A stretch of 64,000 nucleotides of DNA from Isochrysis galbana (GCA_018136815.1 CM030939.1:868001-932000), one strand, 5' to 3'; counted from the stretch's first letter, positions 11,542 through 22,715 are shown. The notes: a model not told the origin generated them from the sequence alone. Program-made: numbers and translations.

Positions 11542-12945
11542 GCGCAACCGGAGCGGACTAGCGACGGGACTCCGCCGGAAAACGAGGCAAGGGAAACCAA
11601 GGTATCTGAAGAAAATAAATACATCACCAAAATGAACAACATATGGATGTGCACTAACACCAACTACTTAGGGGAAACCACACACACCACTGATGTTGCT
11701 AAGCCGGACGAAGAGGCATTATTCCACACGCCGGCCAAATGGGAGAGCGGGCTCAAAGGCCCGAAGCACCTAGAATACCCCCTAGCGGAAGAATATGCGC
11801 TCAACGGCAAAAAGCAACTAGACCAAATCACCGTAACCGATATCACGAGCGAATACCTAGTGGGCGGCCCCAACGACAAGCCGCAACCAGCCCGGGAAAA
11901 GTGGGCTCGCAAGTTAGACTTGACCCGGAACGAGTGGACACACGTGGCGAAACTATACACACACCCAATGCTTAAGCACACGGATAAGCACCCCCACTTT
12001 AAACACATCACTCATAGGAGGCTAGGCACACGAAACCGATTCGCCACGGCGACCACGGCGAAGTGCAGACTATGTGGAAAACACCGAGAAAACTCGACAC
12101 ACCTAGCCAGATGCCCTTCTACACAACAAATCTTTCGGGCCGTAGAAGCGGTGGCGGGGTTCACGCCTGAAAAGGATAGATCGACGGCCCAAAAGCTTAA
12201 AGATAGACTCTTTGTATACCCGAGCACGACGACGCCCGACAGCCTCAAAGCCCTATACCTCATAGCGTGGAGGTACATAATAGGCGACTTCTACAAAGTA
12301 GAGTTTGACAACTACACTTTCCACCACGTGCCGGTCATCGAAAGAACCCTCACCAGATTCACGATCCTCGCCAGAGGGCTCAACGCCCCGGACAAGTCCT
12401 CGACCGCACGCACTTGCAAAGCCTCACAAGGGAGAAAACCGAAGCTCAAGACCCCGCGTGAGCTCTGCTCCCCCGTTTTTACACTCAACGACAAAGGAAC
12501 ACTAATGCTAGGCAACATCCTAGCCGCAATAGCAAAGGCGCTCCAACTAGCGGAGAGGCTGGCTTAACCGCGCACAAGTAGTTGAGGTGTTTCACCCACC
12601 CGCCCGGCCTCGCCCCCCGGAAACACGGTGACACGCCGCTCACCTCCCAGGTTCAACAACAACAACATCAACAATAGCAAAAACAACAACAACAACACAA
12701 AAACATCGTAGAAACCGATAGCCCGATGGTACAGGAGAAAGGAGAGAAAAAAACCTATCGGGGATCGGTGCACACCGCCTGCTGCAGGAAACCCCTAACA
12801 CCCAGCCCCTAGGTAGCGCACAAGGGACGGGCCGCAAGGCAGGTGGAGGGGGGATGAGAGTGGCGGCCGAGGCTGCAATTGTTAGAGTGCAGTGTCGCGG
12901 GCGCGGCGAGAATATTAAGAAGTTTTTTTTATAAGTTTATTGTGG
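11542..12945 (+). mobile_element. LINE ORF2 C-terminus with zinc knuckle, and 3' UTR
   Basis: This is the right half of the LINE split by G1. The open frame runs to a TAA at 12565-12567 (ending KALQLAERLA) and carries the LINE C-terminal zinc motif CRLCGKHRENSTHLARC (about 12067-12117), typical of L1/Tad-type ORF2 ends. After the stop comes a 3' UTR with a CAA/AAC-rich tract (about 12650-12710). Its downstream part resembles the free-standing LINE 3' ends at 16361-16620 and 35605-35830 (shared pieces such as the GCCGCAAGGC core and a terminal GGCGAGRATA-like string). Confidence 0.8.
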
Positions 12946-12964
12946 TGATCCCCACATAGACTAA

Positions 12965-13204
12965 TTAGCGTTTGCATTGTATCCAACGCATGCGTACCCA
13001 AACGCGCTCGTTGGGGGGCAACTCGCTCTGCGTGTACGCGGAGATGGCATCGGCGGCGCCCTTGTACGTGCACATGATGACGGAGATGACGCAAAAGAGT
13101 CGAAAGCCGCCGTGGGAGATGGTTGGCGAGTACGAGAGGTCAAAGTCAATGCGGTTGAGTCGTTTGAACGGACACCGGACCGTGCAAGGCACGTACGTGG
13201 CCAT
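12965..13204 (-). mobile_element. Copia-like reverse transcriptase fragment
   Basis: On the minus strand the frame reads AISAYTQSELPPNERVWVRM, in the style of copia RT 'DVxxAYxQAxLxxERVYMRMP'. Only about 80 residues are present. It differs from the copia fossil at 5850-7621. The parent element is otherwise absent. Confidence 0.5.
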
Positions 13205-13286
13205 GGAATCCTCATCACTACTGTCCCGCTATACTAACACAACAATAAAACTCTGACGAGAAGAAACTCTGAGCTCGGTCGCAGAA

Positions 13287-15226
13287 ATGGCGTGCGGCGC
13301 GACGGTTCTGCTGCTAGCCGCGCTTCTGCCCACACTGGCGAGGGCCGTCCCTTCGTCGCGGCTGTCGCCCCGCACGCTCCCGTCCCTTCGTCTCCCCTCG
13401 CCGCAAGCATGCGCCGAGCGCATCGTCGACAAGCTCGAGCAGCCGCATGAGGCTTTGTCCGTGACCGCAACCAAAGCCAACGGCGGCCCGCTCCGTCCCC
13501 TTGAGCTTCTCTGGCGCTTCTCGCGCCCACACACTCTAATAGGCTCGGCCATGTGCATTCCTGCTCTCTCACTCTTCGCCGCGCCTTCCAGCGTCCCGGC
13601 TGCCACGCTCCTTTCTGTGCTGGTGCCGCTTGTATCGTATGCTACCTTGCCCTCGCTGCTCATCAACATCTACATCACAGGGCTCAACCAGCTCTTTGAC
13701 GTTGAGATTGACAAGGTGCAAGTGCTGGTAGTTGGGTGATAAGTCAGTAGGAAGGGTCAGGGTCGGGGGCGGAAGGCAGGTGTGTGGGGGCGGGGGGAGC
13801 CGAGTGGTGGATTTGATGGGCCTGCACACATCATCGACATGAACGCTGAGACTCCACTGCGACACAGTCATTGAGGTAATTGTGTCGACTCCAGTTCAAT
13901 GGTCCGAATCTCAGATGTCTGTTGCAGCTGCACACCGATCGGCCAGGTCTCACTCCGCCTGTCCCCGTTCTGTAGGTCAACAAACCAAAACTGCCTCTTG
14001 CATCGGGAGAGATGACGCTCAAGCAAGGCTGGGCAATTGTGATTGCATGCCTCTGTCTTGGAGCCGGTCTAGGTTATGCACATCCTCCGCTCTCTTCCCC
14101 CGCACTACGATTGGTGCTTGTTGGCTCGGCGCTTCTTGGCACTGCCTATTCTGTGCCGCCCGTACGGCTGAAGCGGTATCCTCTGATGGCATCTTTTTGC
14201 ATCATGGCCGTTCGCGGTGGCCTCATCAACTGGGCCTTCTTCTAGCATGCTGCAACTACAGGATTTGGAGCACCACTTGCCACACCCATCGCGGGCGTAG
14301 GCGCGGTCCTGTCTGCAATGACAGGCGACCTGGCTCCGCCGGTGGAGGCTGATCTACGATTGCGCTGCATTGGAGCAACCATCTTCTACACATTGTAAGT
14401 GCTAGTGCCTTTGCCCAAGGAGTAAAGGCTATAGAGCCCAAAGCCCATCAAAGGCAACCGTTTGGTTTGGCTCCATTGGAGCCTTTCCGTAGTCCCAGTA
14501 ACCATCTGCTATACTTTGACAAGCCAGTCAAGCAGCCGTGTTTACGCAATACGAACGGCGATGCCACTCGAAGCATGAGCAAGCGGCATGCACTCTCTTG
14601 CAACGGGACTAACTTCATCCCAATGCTTGTTCTTCATCATCAAGATTTGGGATCGTCATTGCACTTGTGAAGGACGTCCCTGACGTGGCGGGAGATCGAA
14701 TCTACGGCATCAATTCCTTCTCAGTCCGTACGGGTCAACAACAGGTGTGTGCGAGGGTGTAGGCGGTTCCAAATGTTAATTGCCACCTTGTTATTCACTT
14801 GCGTCGGTTGGTGATCTTGCCGTCATACCAATGCATGTCAGGTGCTCACGTTTGCAGTTGGCCTTCTCACGGTTGCTCTTATTGCTGTCGGTAGCGCTGT
14901 CAGCATTGCCGCAAATGTGGCAATGGCCAAAGGGCTGTGGACGCGCGCGGCTCGCAGGGCCATCGCTGCTGGAGCTGCCTTCTTCGCGGCGAGATTTATT
15001 AATGTGAATTGTGCCTGGGTTATGTTTTCCGCATATACGAGATCGTAAGGTATATGAACGCACCCGCTTGCCCATGCGCCATCATCGATACTCTCTCGCT
15101 CTCTCACTATCACAGGTCCGCCTATCGTCCGTGGATCCACTCGATGCTGCTGCGGTATATTCCTACTACATGCAACTATGGAAGGTATTCTACGGCTCCT
15201 ACTTGATGATGCCATTCGCTCGTTAG
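13287..15226 (+). pseudogene. Homogentisate phytyltransferase-like gene, copy A
   Basis: Homogentisate prenyltransferases are plastid membrane UbiA enzymes that join phytyl diphosphate to homogentisate in tocopherol synthesis. Exons: 13287-13715, 13976-14394, 14645-14744, 14842 to about 15044, and 15116-15226; the first four join in phase. Residues 1-20 look like a signal peptide followed by a Ser/Arg-rich transit region. The first Asp-rich motif is NQLFDVEIDKVNKPKLPLAS, formed across intron 1; the second is KDVPDVAGDR in exon 3. The C-terminus YYMQLWKVFYGSYLMMPFAR matches plant VTE2 ends. Intron 2 ends in AAG rather than CAG/TAG. Exon 2 has an in-frame TAG after NWAFF (14243-14245), where copy C has CAG. 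The exon 4 to 5 junction does not join cleanly in my reading. It is probably a recent pseudogene. Confidence 0.8.
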
Positions 15227-15600
15227 CTGCACATTTCGTGTGTGGCATCGGCAATGCCAAGCAAAACAGCTCGCATCGAGGCTTTGCCTTACACGGCAGG
15301 GCTTCGATGAGGTGTTCGAATCGGGAGGAAGGCCGTATCAAGACTTGCTAAGATGAACCTGCTGTGAGCAAGAGTCCGTGATGACCCACGCACTGTCCCT
15401 CTTGCTTATGTTTGCAGCATCGTTTCCCCCCCACGGCCCATCTACGTCTACTCTCCCTAGAGAACTGTTTGTGAAATCAGCCAAATCCTCAAGAGGCGCA
15501 AGGTGATCGTGCTTCATGTCCTCCTGGCTCAGGTGTGAGAAAGTGAATAATGTACAAGTTACGATTCACACAAGGCCTGGTCACTCACGGTAGGGTTAGA
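15227..15600. other. 3' flank of phytyltransferase copy A (duplicated with copy C)
   Basis: This flank is similar to 37920-38300 behind copy C, through the shared 'GGTCACTCACGGTAGGG' string, so the duplicated unit extends some 370 bp past the stop codon. No further ORF is recognised. Confidence 0.5.
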
Positions 15601-15727
15601 GGTGGGGGAGACGGGGTTGAAAATTGAAAAAAAAACTCTTGTTGATCCGGAGGCCCAATTTTTTTATTGTGGGACCGGGGGAAGATTTCCCCTCGTCTCT
15701 CGCCGCGCTCGAATCCGAGGCAGAGCG

Positions 15728-15805
15728 ATGGCGACCTTCCTGCCTGACAGACCGACCTTCGCCGCCGTGCGCGGCCACGTTGGCGCGGTGCTTTCTGGAG
15801 CTAAT
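15728..15805 (+). CDS. Possible orphan first exon
   Basis: ATG at 15728 opens 26 codons (MATFLPDRPTFAAVRGHVGA...) that end at a good GTAAGC donor (15806). No matching downstream exon is seen, because a dispersed repeat begins at 15838. Evidence is limited to the ATG plus donor. Confidence 0.25.
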
Positions 15806-15837
15806 GTAAGCAGTCATATTAGAGTATACCAAAGACT

Positions 15838-15918
15838 GAACCTACTTTTATAAGTGGGGGGCAATGGGGGCCTCGTGCCCCCCTCTCTCCATCGCGGACA
15901 CCCCCCAGGGTGGTACAA
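15838..15918 (+). repeat. Dispersed repeat R1, copy 1
   Basis: It begins CCTACTTTTATAAGTGGG and continues through a C/G-rich block ending in CGGACACCCCCC. Close copies lie at 44757-44850 and 61315-61440. No coding potential is evident. The start contains a small inverted pair (ACTTTTATAAGT). Confidence 0.7.
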
Positions 15919-16360
15919 AGGAGGCGAGGGCAAAGAGATGTAGCTTAGATATAAAAAAGGAACCGATCCTCCCGCGGGCGCGACCGCCAATTCTTTGCGT
16001 GTAGAGCGTGAGCGCGCGTGACGGAGGGGGCGAGAGGGGGGGCGGATCACACCATTTTTTGGCGAAGATTTTCGTAGCGTCAGGTAGCCCCCCCGGGAGG
16101 GAGTTTTCTTTATTGGGCATCGCGCCACGGTCAAAAAATGCAGCCCAAACCTTACTAGTCATTAAAAAGCCCCTGTTTGACCGCCCTATCTATCGGTTAG
16201 CCGGTAAAGACGATTATATCGGTAAGCGGCAAGGACCGATGGATTGTGTTGGCAGATGACGGCACTCTGTGATAGATGATAGACCTGCCCTTAGATCCAC
16301 TCATTAGCGTCACCATAGCACGCCAAACATCGTAGCACACAACAGCGACGACGCCCTACG
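15919..16360. other. Intergenic, no gene recognised
   Basis: GC-rich sequence without a convincing ORF on either strand. It lies between repeat R1 and a LINE 3' end. Confidence 0.4.
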
Positions 16361-16620
16361 ACAAAACTGGGATAAACAGGTCGCTCAGCGGCACAGGAGG
16401 AAGGTGAGAACATACAGTTGAGGATAGGTGCACCCCGCTCTACTCAGACCCCCCTACCCCCCACCCCAACACGTTGCCAACACGGCCTGAGCCCCCGAGT
16501 AGAGCATGAGGGGAGTTGCCGCAAGGCGGGGAGTGAGGGTGAGGGAGGACAAGGGGCGTGGCTACGAGAACGGGACTCAGTGCCACGTGTGAGGCGAGGA
16601 TAATTAAAGGGGTTTTTTGG
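16361..16620 (+). mobile_element. LINE 3' UTR fragment
   Basis: Strongly similar to 35605-35830: both run from GGGATAA(A/G)CAGGTCRCTCA, through GGAGTTGCCGCAAGGCGGGG, to CAGTGCCACGTGTGAGGCGAG, then a T- or A-rich end. It also resembles the 3' UTR of the LINE ending near 12945. It is a severely 5'-truncated copy. Confidence 0.65.
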
Positions 16621-16655
16621 GCTAGGCTAGGGATCTAGGGATACTAGCTCACAAG

Positions 16656-17615
16656 ATGTTCTACAACACAACATGTTCTAACGAGTACAAAGAAAGGTGT
16701 GAACGCCTGCTTCACCGCCCTTCCAGCATCGGTGCTCGCCGCCCTCTTGCTCTTGCTCTGCCGCGTCTCCCATCTCTCTGTCCTCCCCTTCCCCCCCCCT
16801 CCCCCTGGCGCCTCCCGGCCGCGCGAAGGGAGCGGCGAGATCGAGACATGGAGACCGTCTTTGGCCACTTCGCCCCGCACATTTACGACCGCGACCTCAA
16901 CGAGAGTGTCTTCCACCGGCTGCGTGCTCAGATGGTGCGCACGCCAGACATCCACGGCAGGTGTGCGGTCGTGGGCAGCTCGACAACTCTCTTGAAGCAG
17001 CCAGAGGGCCAGCTCATCGATGAGGCGCACACCGTGATCAGAGTCAACTCCCTCCCCATCATGCCCGAGTACTTTGCGCAATACACGGACAACAGAACCG
17101 ATGTGCTGTTCTCAACGTACGACTCGTATGTACATCGCAACATCTCGAACATCCCAGCCACCACGATCTTCTACTGTCACACTAAGAAGACGGGAGCTGG
17201 CATTCAAGCATGCTGGAGAAGAGTGAGTCGTGACGGCGCATATCGCGTGTCCCCGGGATATGTACGCTTTATCAAGAATTCGTTCAGGCTCTATCCATGG
17301 CCGTCAGCTGGCTTCATGGCGTTTGCCACGGCAGCGGTGCTATGCGACACTGTACATTTATATGGCTTTGGGCAGGATCAGGACTTCTCAAATTGCAGCC
17401 ACTACTATAATGCTTACAAGGGCCATGCAACTATTTGTTCCCACCAAGAAACTCAGAATCGGATGCGGAACTCGCCAGCTGGGATTGAGAATTATATGAG
17501 GACTCCCTGGCACAATTTCAGCCGTGAACTGCTACTATTGCGCGATCTTCCGGCGGGTGTGCGTCGGTCATCGGAATTACCAGCCCGAAACCGGCCGAGA
17601 ACGTCCGCACTTTGA
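16656..17615 (+). CDS. GT29 sialyltransferase-like protein
   Basis: GT29 enzymes transfer sialic acid from CMP-sialic acid to glycans in the Golgi lumen. Sialyl motif L is at residues 101 to about 146 (GRCAVVGSSTTLLKQPEG ... VIRVNSLP). Motif S is at about 216-239 (PSAGFMAFATAAVLCDTVHL, then YGFG). Motif III is HYY at 249-251. A His/Glu pair near 257-265 could be motif VS. Cys103 and Cys230 fit the conserved L-S disulfide. No intron is needed. The frame from 16656 lacks a membrane anchor, but the +1 frame from 16699 reads MNACFTALPASVLAALLLLL, a typical type II anchor. It would join at the C-run near 16788-16807, suggesting a 1-2-nt indel there. Donor specificity cannot be told from sequence. 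Confidence 0.8.
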   Translation: MFYNTTCSNEYKERCERLLHRPSSIGARRPLALALPRLPSLCPPLPPPSPWRLPAARRERRDRDMETVFGHFAPHIYDRDLNESVFHRLRAQMVRTPDIHGRCAVVGSSTTLLKQPEGQLIDEAHTVIRVNSLPIMPEYFAQYTDNRTDVLFSTYDSYVHRNISNIPATTIFYCHTKKTGAGIQACWRRVSRDGAYRVSPGYVRFIKNSFRLYPWPSAGFMAFATAAVLCDTVHLYGFGQDQDFSNCSHYYNAYKGHATICSHQETQNRMRNSPAGIENYMRTPWHNFSRELLLLRDLPAGVRRSSELPARNRPRTSAL

Positions 17616-17869
17616 CTGGTTGACATAGGGCGCTATGGTTCAAAACTATTATGGGCATAGGACCACTGGACTCAATGCAACAAGTGTTCAATGACCCTAC
17701 TGGCCCGCTCGCACTACTGGCGGGTGAGCTGATCCGTCGGATAAACTATGCCTGAAATACATTAAAAATTGTGAAAGCCCTTTTACTTCTTGTGTGCAAC
17801 TACCTTTATATTTGACGCGGTGGAGCGTTGCGCTGCGCCCCAAGCGTATCGTCGGCGAACTAGCTGTAG
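17616..17869. other. 3' flank of GT29 gene, nothing recognised
   Basis: A/T-richer stretch that probably includes the 3' UTR of the sialyltransferase-like gene. There is no ORF. Confidence 0.4.
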
Positions 17870-18070
17870 CTAATTTTTAGCTCGGCGCCGAGATGACGAA
17901 TTGGGATGGCCCATAGGGCCTGAGGGCAATGAGGAAGGGGCAAGGCCGGCGGCAGGCGCGGCGAGGGAGACGACTTCGGAGGTGCTGACGGGCTGAAGCC
18001 CGTCAGCAGAGGAAGGCGGGCAGGCGGGCTTGGGCGAGGGCGAGGACGGCGGCGAGAGCGACATCGAGCG
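17870..18070 (-). repeat. Dispersed repeat R2, copy 1
   Basis: About 180 bp that recurs at 23030-23210 with small differences. The minus-strand reading is Pro/Ser-rich (SPPSSPSPKPACPPSSADGL). At both sites it is followed by LTR-like DNA of gypsy family G4, so it may be part of that element or of a duplicated segment. Confidence 0.6.
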
Positions 18071-18119
18071 AGAGGCGAGAGGCGAGGGTGAGTGAGAGGA
18101 GGGCTGTGTTGGCAGGGAC

Positions 18120-19579
18120 TGGTGAGGAGAGGCGAGTTTGTAGGGTACGAGTGTTACGAGAGCGAGAGCGACGAGAGCGAGAGCGACGGATGACGACTGA
18201 CGCCGAGAACGAGAACGAGAGAATTATAACGATAAATACCTAAAGAAGAGAAGAGAGAAGCCTAACGAGCGTCGATTCGCGAATGCGACACCCCCCTGCT
18301 AGGATCGAGCGTCCCGCGAGGAAAAGAAGAGAACCTAACGGATAGCGGAGAGCTCCGAACAAGCCACGAGAACGGCAGAAGAGCAATCCTGAACGAGACC
18401 GAAGAGCGAAGAGCGAATGAACGAATGAACGATGAATTCGAGTGGAGAGTCAAGCGGCTATCACGCCCAGCATCTGGCGACAGTTCGATACAGGCAGCGT
18501 ATGCTTCCAGGAAATCGTTTCCCAAGAGAAGCATAGGCGCGCCTTCGACGACGAGGAAACGGTGTCGGAATTCGACACCGGTGAGAGAGAAGACCAACGT
18601 GGCGTAGCCGCGGGTACGGAGGGGGTTGCCATCCGGTCCGACAACGGCAGGTCGGTCCGAAGCATGTTCGACGAAGACGCAAGCGTCGCGGGGCAGTGCG
18701 GCCAACAGCTCGGTGGTTACAACCGAGGGGCCGGCTCCTGTGTCCGCGAGAGTCTTGTTGACGGCGAGGGCGGAATCGACGATATAAAGAGTAGGACCCG
18801 TGGCAGAGTGACGGCAAACGATGAGATCGCGAACGTACAGGCCGTGGCGGGGGTATAGGCTTGGCGGCGTGTCGGAGACAAGCCTCGCCGGTACCTCCGT
18901 GGTTACAGAAGCGACGACAGCAGGCTGGTTGAGAGCAGGCGCGAATCCCGAGGGAACGAAGGCGGCGTGCCGCTGCCTATGGTCGGCAATGACGTCAGTA
19001 ACGGAGCAGCGACGAGAGCGAGAGCGACGGATAACGACTGACGACAGGACGACGGACAGAGACACCCAGGAAACACTCCGACTCTCGCCCCACGATTTTT
19101 CTGACGTAACTCGACTAAAATCAAACCAAAACACTCCGGTCAGACGACGACGGACGACGATCAGAAGGCGATCTGTCGGCGATCCCGTCCGGAAGGGGAA
19201 TCGCATCATAACGGAAACGAGGGGCAATCCTGCCGCACAGGATTCCAAAAGACTTACCGAATAAGACGAGAGAAATGCGGTGTGCCTAAGGGGGAGATGC
19301 GAAGAGATTGCAAATTAAACCTGATTGCAATCACTGAAGTAGATAGAGAAACGCGGGGAAGATGGCGAATTAAACCTATTTGCGAGGCGCCTAGGAGGAA
19401 GAAAGGTGGGGAAACTTCCCTTCTCTTCGAGAGTAAGAGAGAGGGCGCTCCACTACCCAAGATCCCATGCGTCTAAGCGAAGCTTTTGACCGAGAACGAG
19501 AACGAGAGAATTATAACGATAATACATAATACCGAACGACGAAGAGCAGCCTAACGAGTGTCGATTCGCGAATGCGACA
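18120..19579 (-). mobile_element. Ty3/gypsy family G4 fossil with aspartic protease
   Basis: On the minus strand, one LTR starts at 19579 with TGTCGCATTCGCGAATCGAC. A second LTR starts at 18290, directly after a GCAGGGGGG polypurine-like tract. Between them (18300-19248) is an open frame with a retropepsin signature (TLADTGAGPSVVTT, LLLGNDFLEAYA) related to the protease of G3 but clearly diverged. The right-hand LTR boundary near 18120 is approximate. Most of pol is missing, so the element is a strongly reduced remnant. LTR-like pieces recur at 23340-23660. The LTR tip carries the perfect palindrome CGCATTCGCGAATGCG. Confidence 0.7.
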
Positions 19580-20199
19580 AGCTAGCCGGAGGGGGGGGTT
19601 GTCGTGATGAGAGGGGAGGGGAAGGAGAAGGAGAGAGAGTGAGCAGCTGAGCAACAGCGATAGTGACATTGAGAGATCAAGGGAGAGGGAGAGGCAGAGC
19701 AATGGTGAGAGGGAGAGGAACAAGGAACAACCCAAGGACCCACTATCATCATCATTGACAGCTCACAGCACCATCAAGGATTTTCTTGCCGATGGCTCAG
19801 TCTTTGTTGCACTGGATGTGGGTGGTAGTGTTCCTTAGCATCTGGACAATGTGCAGTGTGTGTCCGACTGTTCCACTATGCTTGGAAAATTGGGAAATGA
19901 ATTAAGGTGGAAGGTGGTCCGCGGGTGAGCGGGCCCACCCCGGTATAAACTGCATTGGGAGGTTCGCGGCAGCGTGTCCAATGAGCAATGAGCGCAGAGG
20001 ACCCCCGAAGGGAGCCCCCAGGCAGCCCCCCCACTGTACGTGAGGGTGGCGGTCAGCAGGGAGGGGGAGAGGTGGAGGCTTCAACGCCGCTGGCCGGAGA
20101 GCACCTTCACCTTCACTGATGGCGAGTCCAATGAAGGCTCCTGTACCACCGCACTAAGGTTAAACTAGAAGAACAAGTGACTGTGTGCTCGGTCGCAGA
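19580..20199. other. Intergenic region upstream of phytyltransferase copy B
   Basis: No gene is recognised. A purine-rich stretch (about 19600-19740) gives long shadow frames only. The last 50 bp resemble the leader of copy C (GGTTAAACTAGAAGAA, then CTCGGTCGCAGAAATGG just before the start). Confidence 0.45.
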
Positions 20200-22245
20200 A
20201 ATGGCGCGCGGCGCGACGGCTCTGCTGCTAGCCGCGCTTCTGCCCACACTGACGCGGGCCGCCCCCTCGTCGCGGCTGTCGCCCCGCGCGCTCCCGTCCC
20301 TTCGTCTACCCTCGCCGTAAGCATGCGCCGAGCGCATCGTCGACAAGCTCGAGCAGCGCTTTGTCCGTGACCGCAACCAAAGCCAACGGCGGCCCGCTCC
20401 GTCCCCTTGAGCTTTTCTGGCGCTTCTCGCGCCTTCACACTCTGATAGGCTCGGCCTAGTGCAGTCCTGCTATATCACTCTTCGCCGCGCCTTCCAGCGT
20501 CCCGGCTGCCACGCTCCTTTCTGTGCTGGTGCCGCTTGTATCGTATGCTACCTTGCCCTCGCTGCTCATCAACATCTACATCACAGGGCTCAACCAGCTC
20601 TTTGACGTTGAGATTGACAAGGTGCAAGTGCTGGTAGTTGGGTGATAAGTCAGCAGGAAGGGCCAGGGTCGGGGGCGGAAGGCAGGTGTGTGGGGGCGGA
20701 GGGGAGCCGCGTGGAGGATTTGATTTGCCTGCACACATCATCGAACATGCACGCTAAGATTCCACTGCGAAACAGTCATTGAGGTAGTTGTGTCGACTCC
20801 AGTTTGATGGTCCGAATCTCAGATGTCTGATGCAGCTGCACAGCGATCGGCCGCGTCTTACTCCGCGTGTCCCCGTTCTGCAGGTCAACAAACCAAAACT
20901 GCCCCTTGCATCGGGAGAGGTGACGCTCAAGCAAGGCTGGGCAACGGTGATTGCATGCCTTTGTCTTGGAGCTGGTCTAGGCTATGCACATCCTCCGCTC
21001 TCTTCCCCCGCACTACGATTGGTGCTTGTTGGCTCGGCGCTTCTTGGCACTGCCTATTCTGTGCCGCCCGTACGGCTGAAGCGGTATCCTCTGATGGCAT
21101 CTTTTTGCATCATGGCCATTCGTGGTAGCCTCATCAACTGGGCCTTCTTCTAGCATGCCGCAACTACAGGATTTGGAGCCCCACTTGCCACACCCATCGC
21201 GGGCGTAGGCGCGGTCCTGTCTGCAGTGACAGTCGACCTGGATCCGCCGATGGAGGCTGATCTACGATTGCGCTGCATTGGAGCAACCATCTTCTACAGA
21301 TTGTAAGTGCCAGTGCCTTTATCCAAGGAGGAAAGGTTACAGAGCCCCAAGCCCACCAAAGGCAACCGTTTGGTTTGGCTCCATTGGAGCCTTTCCGTAG
21401 TCCTGGTAACCATCTGCTATAACTTGACAAGACAGTCAAGCAGCCGTGTTTACGCAATACCAACGGCGATGCCACTCGAAGTATGAGCAAGCGGCGTGCA
21501 CTCTCTTGCAACGGGCATCCCAATTCTTGTTCTTCATCATCAAGATTTGGGATCGTCATTGCACTTGTGAAGGACGTCCCTGACGTGGCGGGAGATCGAA
21601 TCTACGGCATCAATTCCTTCTTAATCCGTACGGGTCAACAACAGGTCTACACGAAGGCGTAGGCGGGCCAACATGTTAAATGCCACCTTTTTATTCACTT
21701 GCGCGTCGGTTGGTGATCTTGCTGTATACCAATGCATGTCAGGTGCTCACGTTTGCAGCTGGTCTTCTCACGGTTGCTCTAATTGCTGTCGGTAGCGCTG
21801 TCAGTATTGCCGCAAGTGTGGCAATGACCAAAGGGCTGTGGGCTCGCGCGGCTCGCAGGGCCATCGCTGCTAGAACTGCCTTCTCGCGGCGAGATTTGTC
21901 AATGTGATTTGTGCCTGGAGTTATGTTTTCCCGTAGACCATTTGTGCATGTACGAGATCGTAAGGTATATGAAAGCACCCGCTTGCCCATGCGCCATCAT
22001 CGATACTCTCTCGCTCTCTCACCATCAGGTCCGCCTATATCCTCCGTGGATGCACTCGATGCTGTTGTGGTATAATATTCTTCTACATGCAACTATCAAG
22101 TATGGAAGGTATATGAAAAACTATTGTCATAGTTTCATGTCGATACTCTCTCGCTCTCTCACCATCACAGGTCCGCCTATCCTCCGTGGATCGACTCGAT
22201 GCTGCTGTGGTACATTCTTACTACATGCAACTATCTATGGAAGGT
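20200..22245 (+). pseudogene. Homogentisate phytyltransferase-like pseudogene, copy B
   Basis: Collinear with copies A and C through exon and intron sequence, including NQLFDVEIDK at the end of exon 1, KPKLPLASGE in exon 2 and KDVPDVAGDR in exon 3. Exon 1 has an in-frame TAA in place of the CAA of A and C (about 20319) and lacks 8 nt after the EQ codons (about 20356), so it cannot encode the enzyme. It shares with A the TAG after NWAFF. The last exon is present twice, about 130 bp apart (about 22020-22110 and 22170-22245), and a LINE 5' end abuts the second. A and B share the TAG, so they are likely sisters relative to C. Confidence 0.85.
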
Positions 22246-22516
22246 ATATGAAAAACTATTGTTATAGTTTCAGCGATGGAGCGCGCGCCGACCGCTCCCA
22301 CCTCCCAGCCCCCCGCCGCCACGACACCCCAACGGGGCCGCCCCAAGCCACCGGAGCCCAAGCCCAAGCGCTCGCAGGCCTCAACACCACCAGACACCGA
22401 CGTCGACATGGCCCCCCCGCCCTCGCCGCCTCAGCAGCATCACAAGCAGGAAACGGGCAGAGCCTTGTTCCTTGCAGACGAGCAGAGCCAGAATCTATCT
22501 GGCCTAGCCGCCTGTA
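22246..22516 (+). mobile_element. LINE 5' end: hairpin and ORF start
   Basis: A short palindrome (AAACTAT TGTT ATAGTTT, 22253-22270) sits 5 nt before ATG 22276. The following frame, MERAPTAPTSQPPAATTP, is nearly identical to the LINE ORF at 29565. The similarity stops near 22500. It is a 3'-deleted LINE head inserted in the end of phytyltransferase copy B. Confidence 0.8.
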
Positions 22517-22715
22517 GAGGTGGGGACGGGAAAAATCGACTTTTTCACAATCGCACCCAAAAGTCGATGTGAATGCATGGAGAGGTGGCTTGTTCGGAGC
22601 TCTCCGCTATCCGTTAGCAAGACCAAAAGCGTTCAATTATCCCCATTCCTGCTAGCACCTTCTGTTGTCACCTGGAGGTCACTTGAACTCAACTTGTATT
22701 TGTTGAACCCCACAC

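Noticed and set aside
14243-14245. TAG read as glutamine in the phytyltransferase genes
   Set aside because: Copies A and B have TAG where C has CAG, which tempts one to suppose codon reassignment. But the same genes appear to end in TAG after MMPFAR, and other ORFs (for example 32694) also end in TAG.
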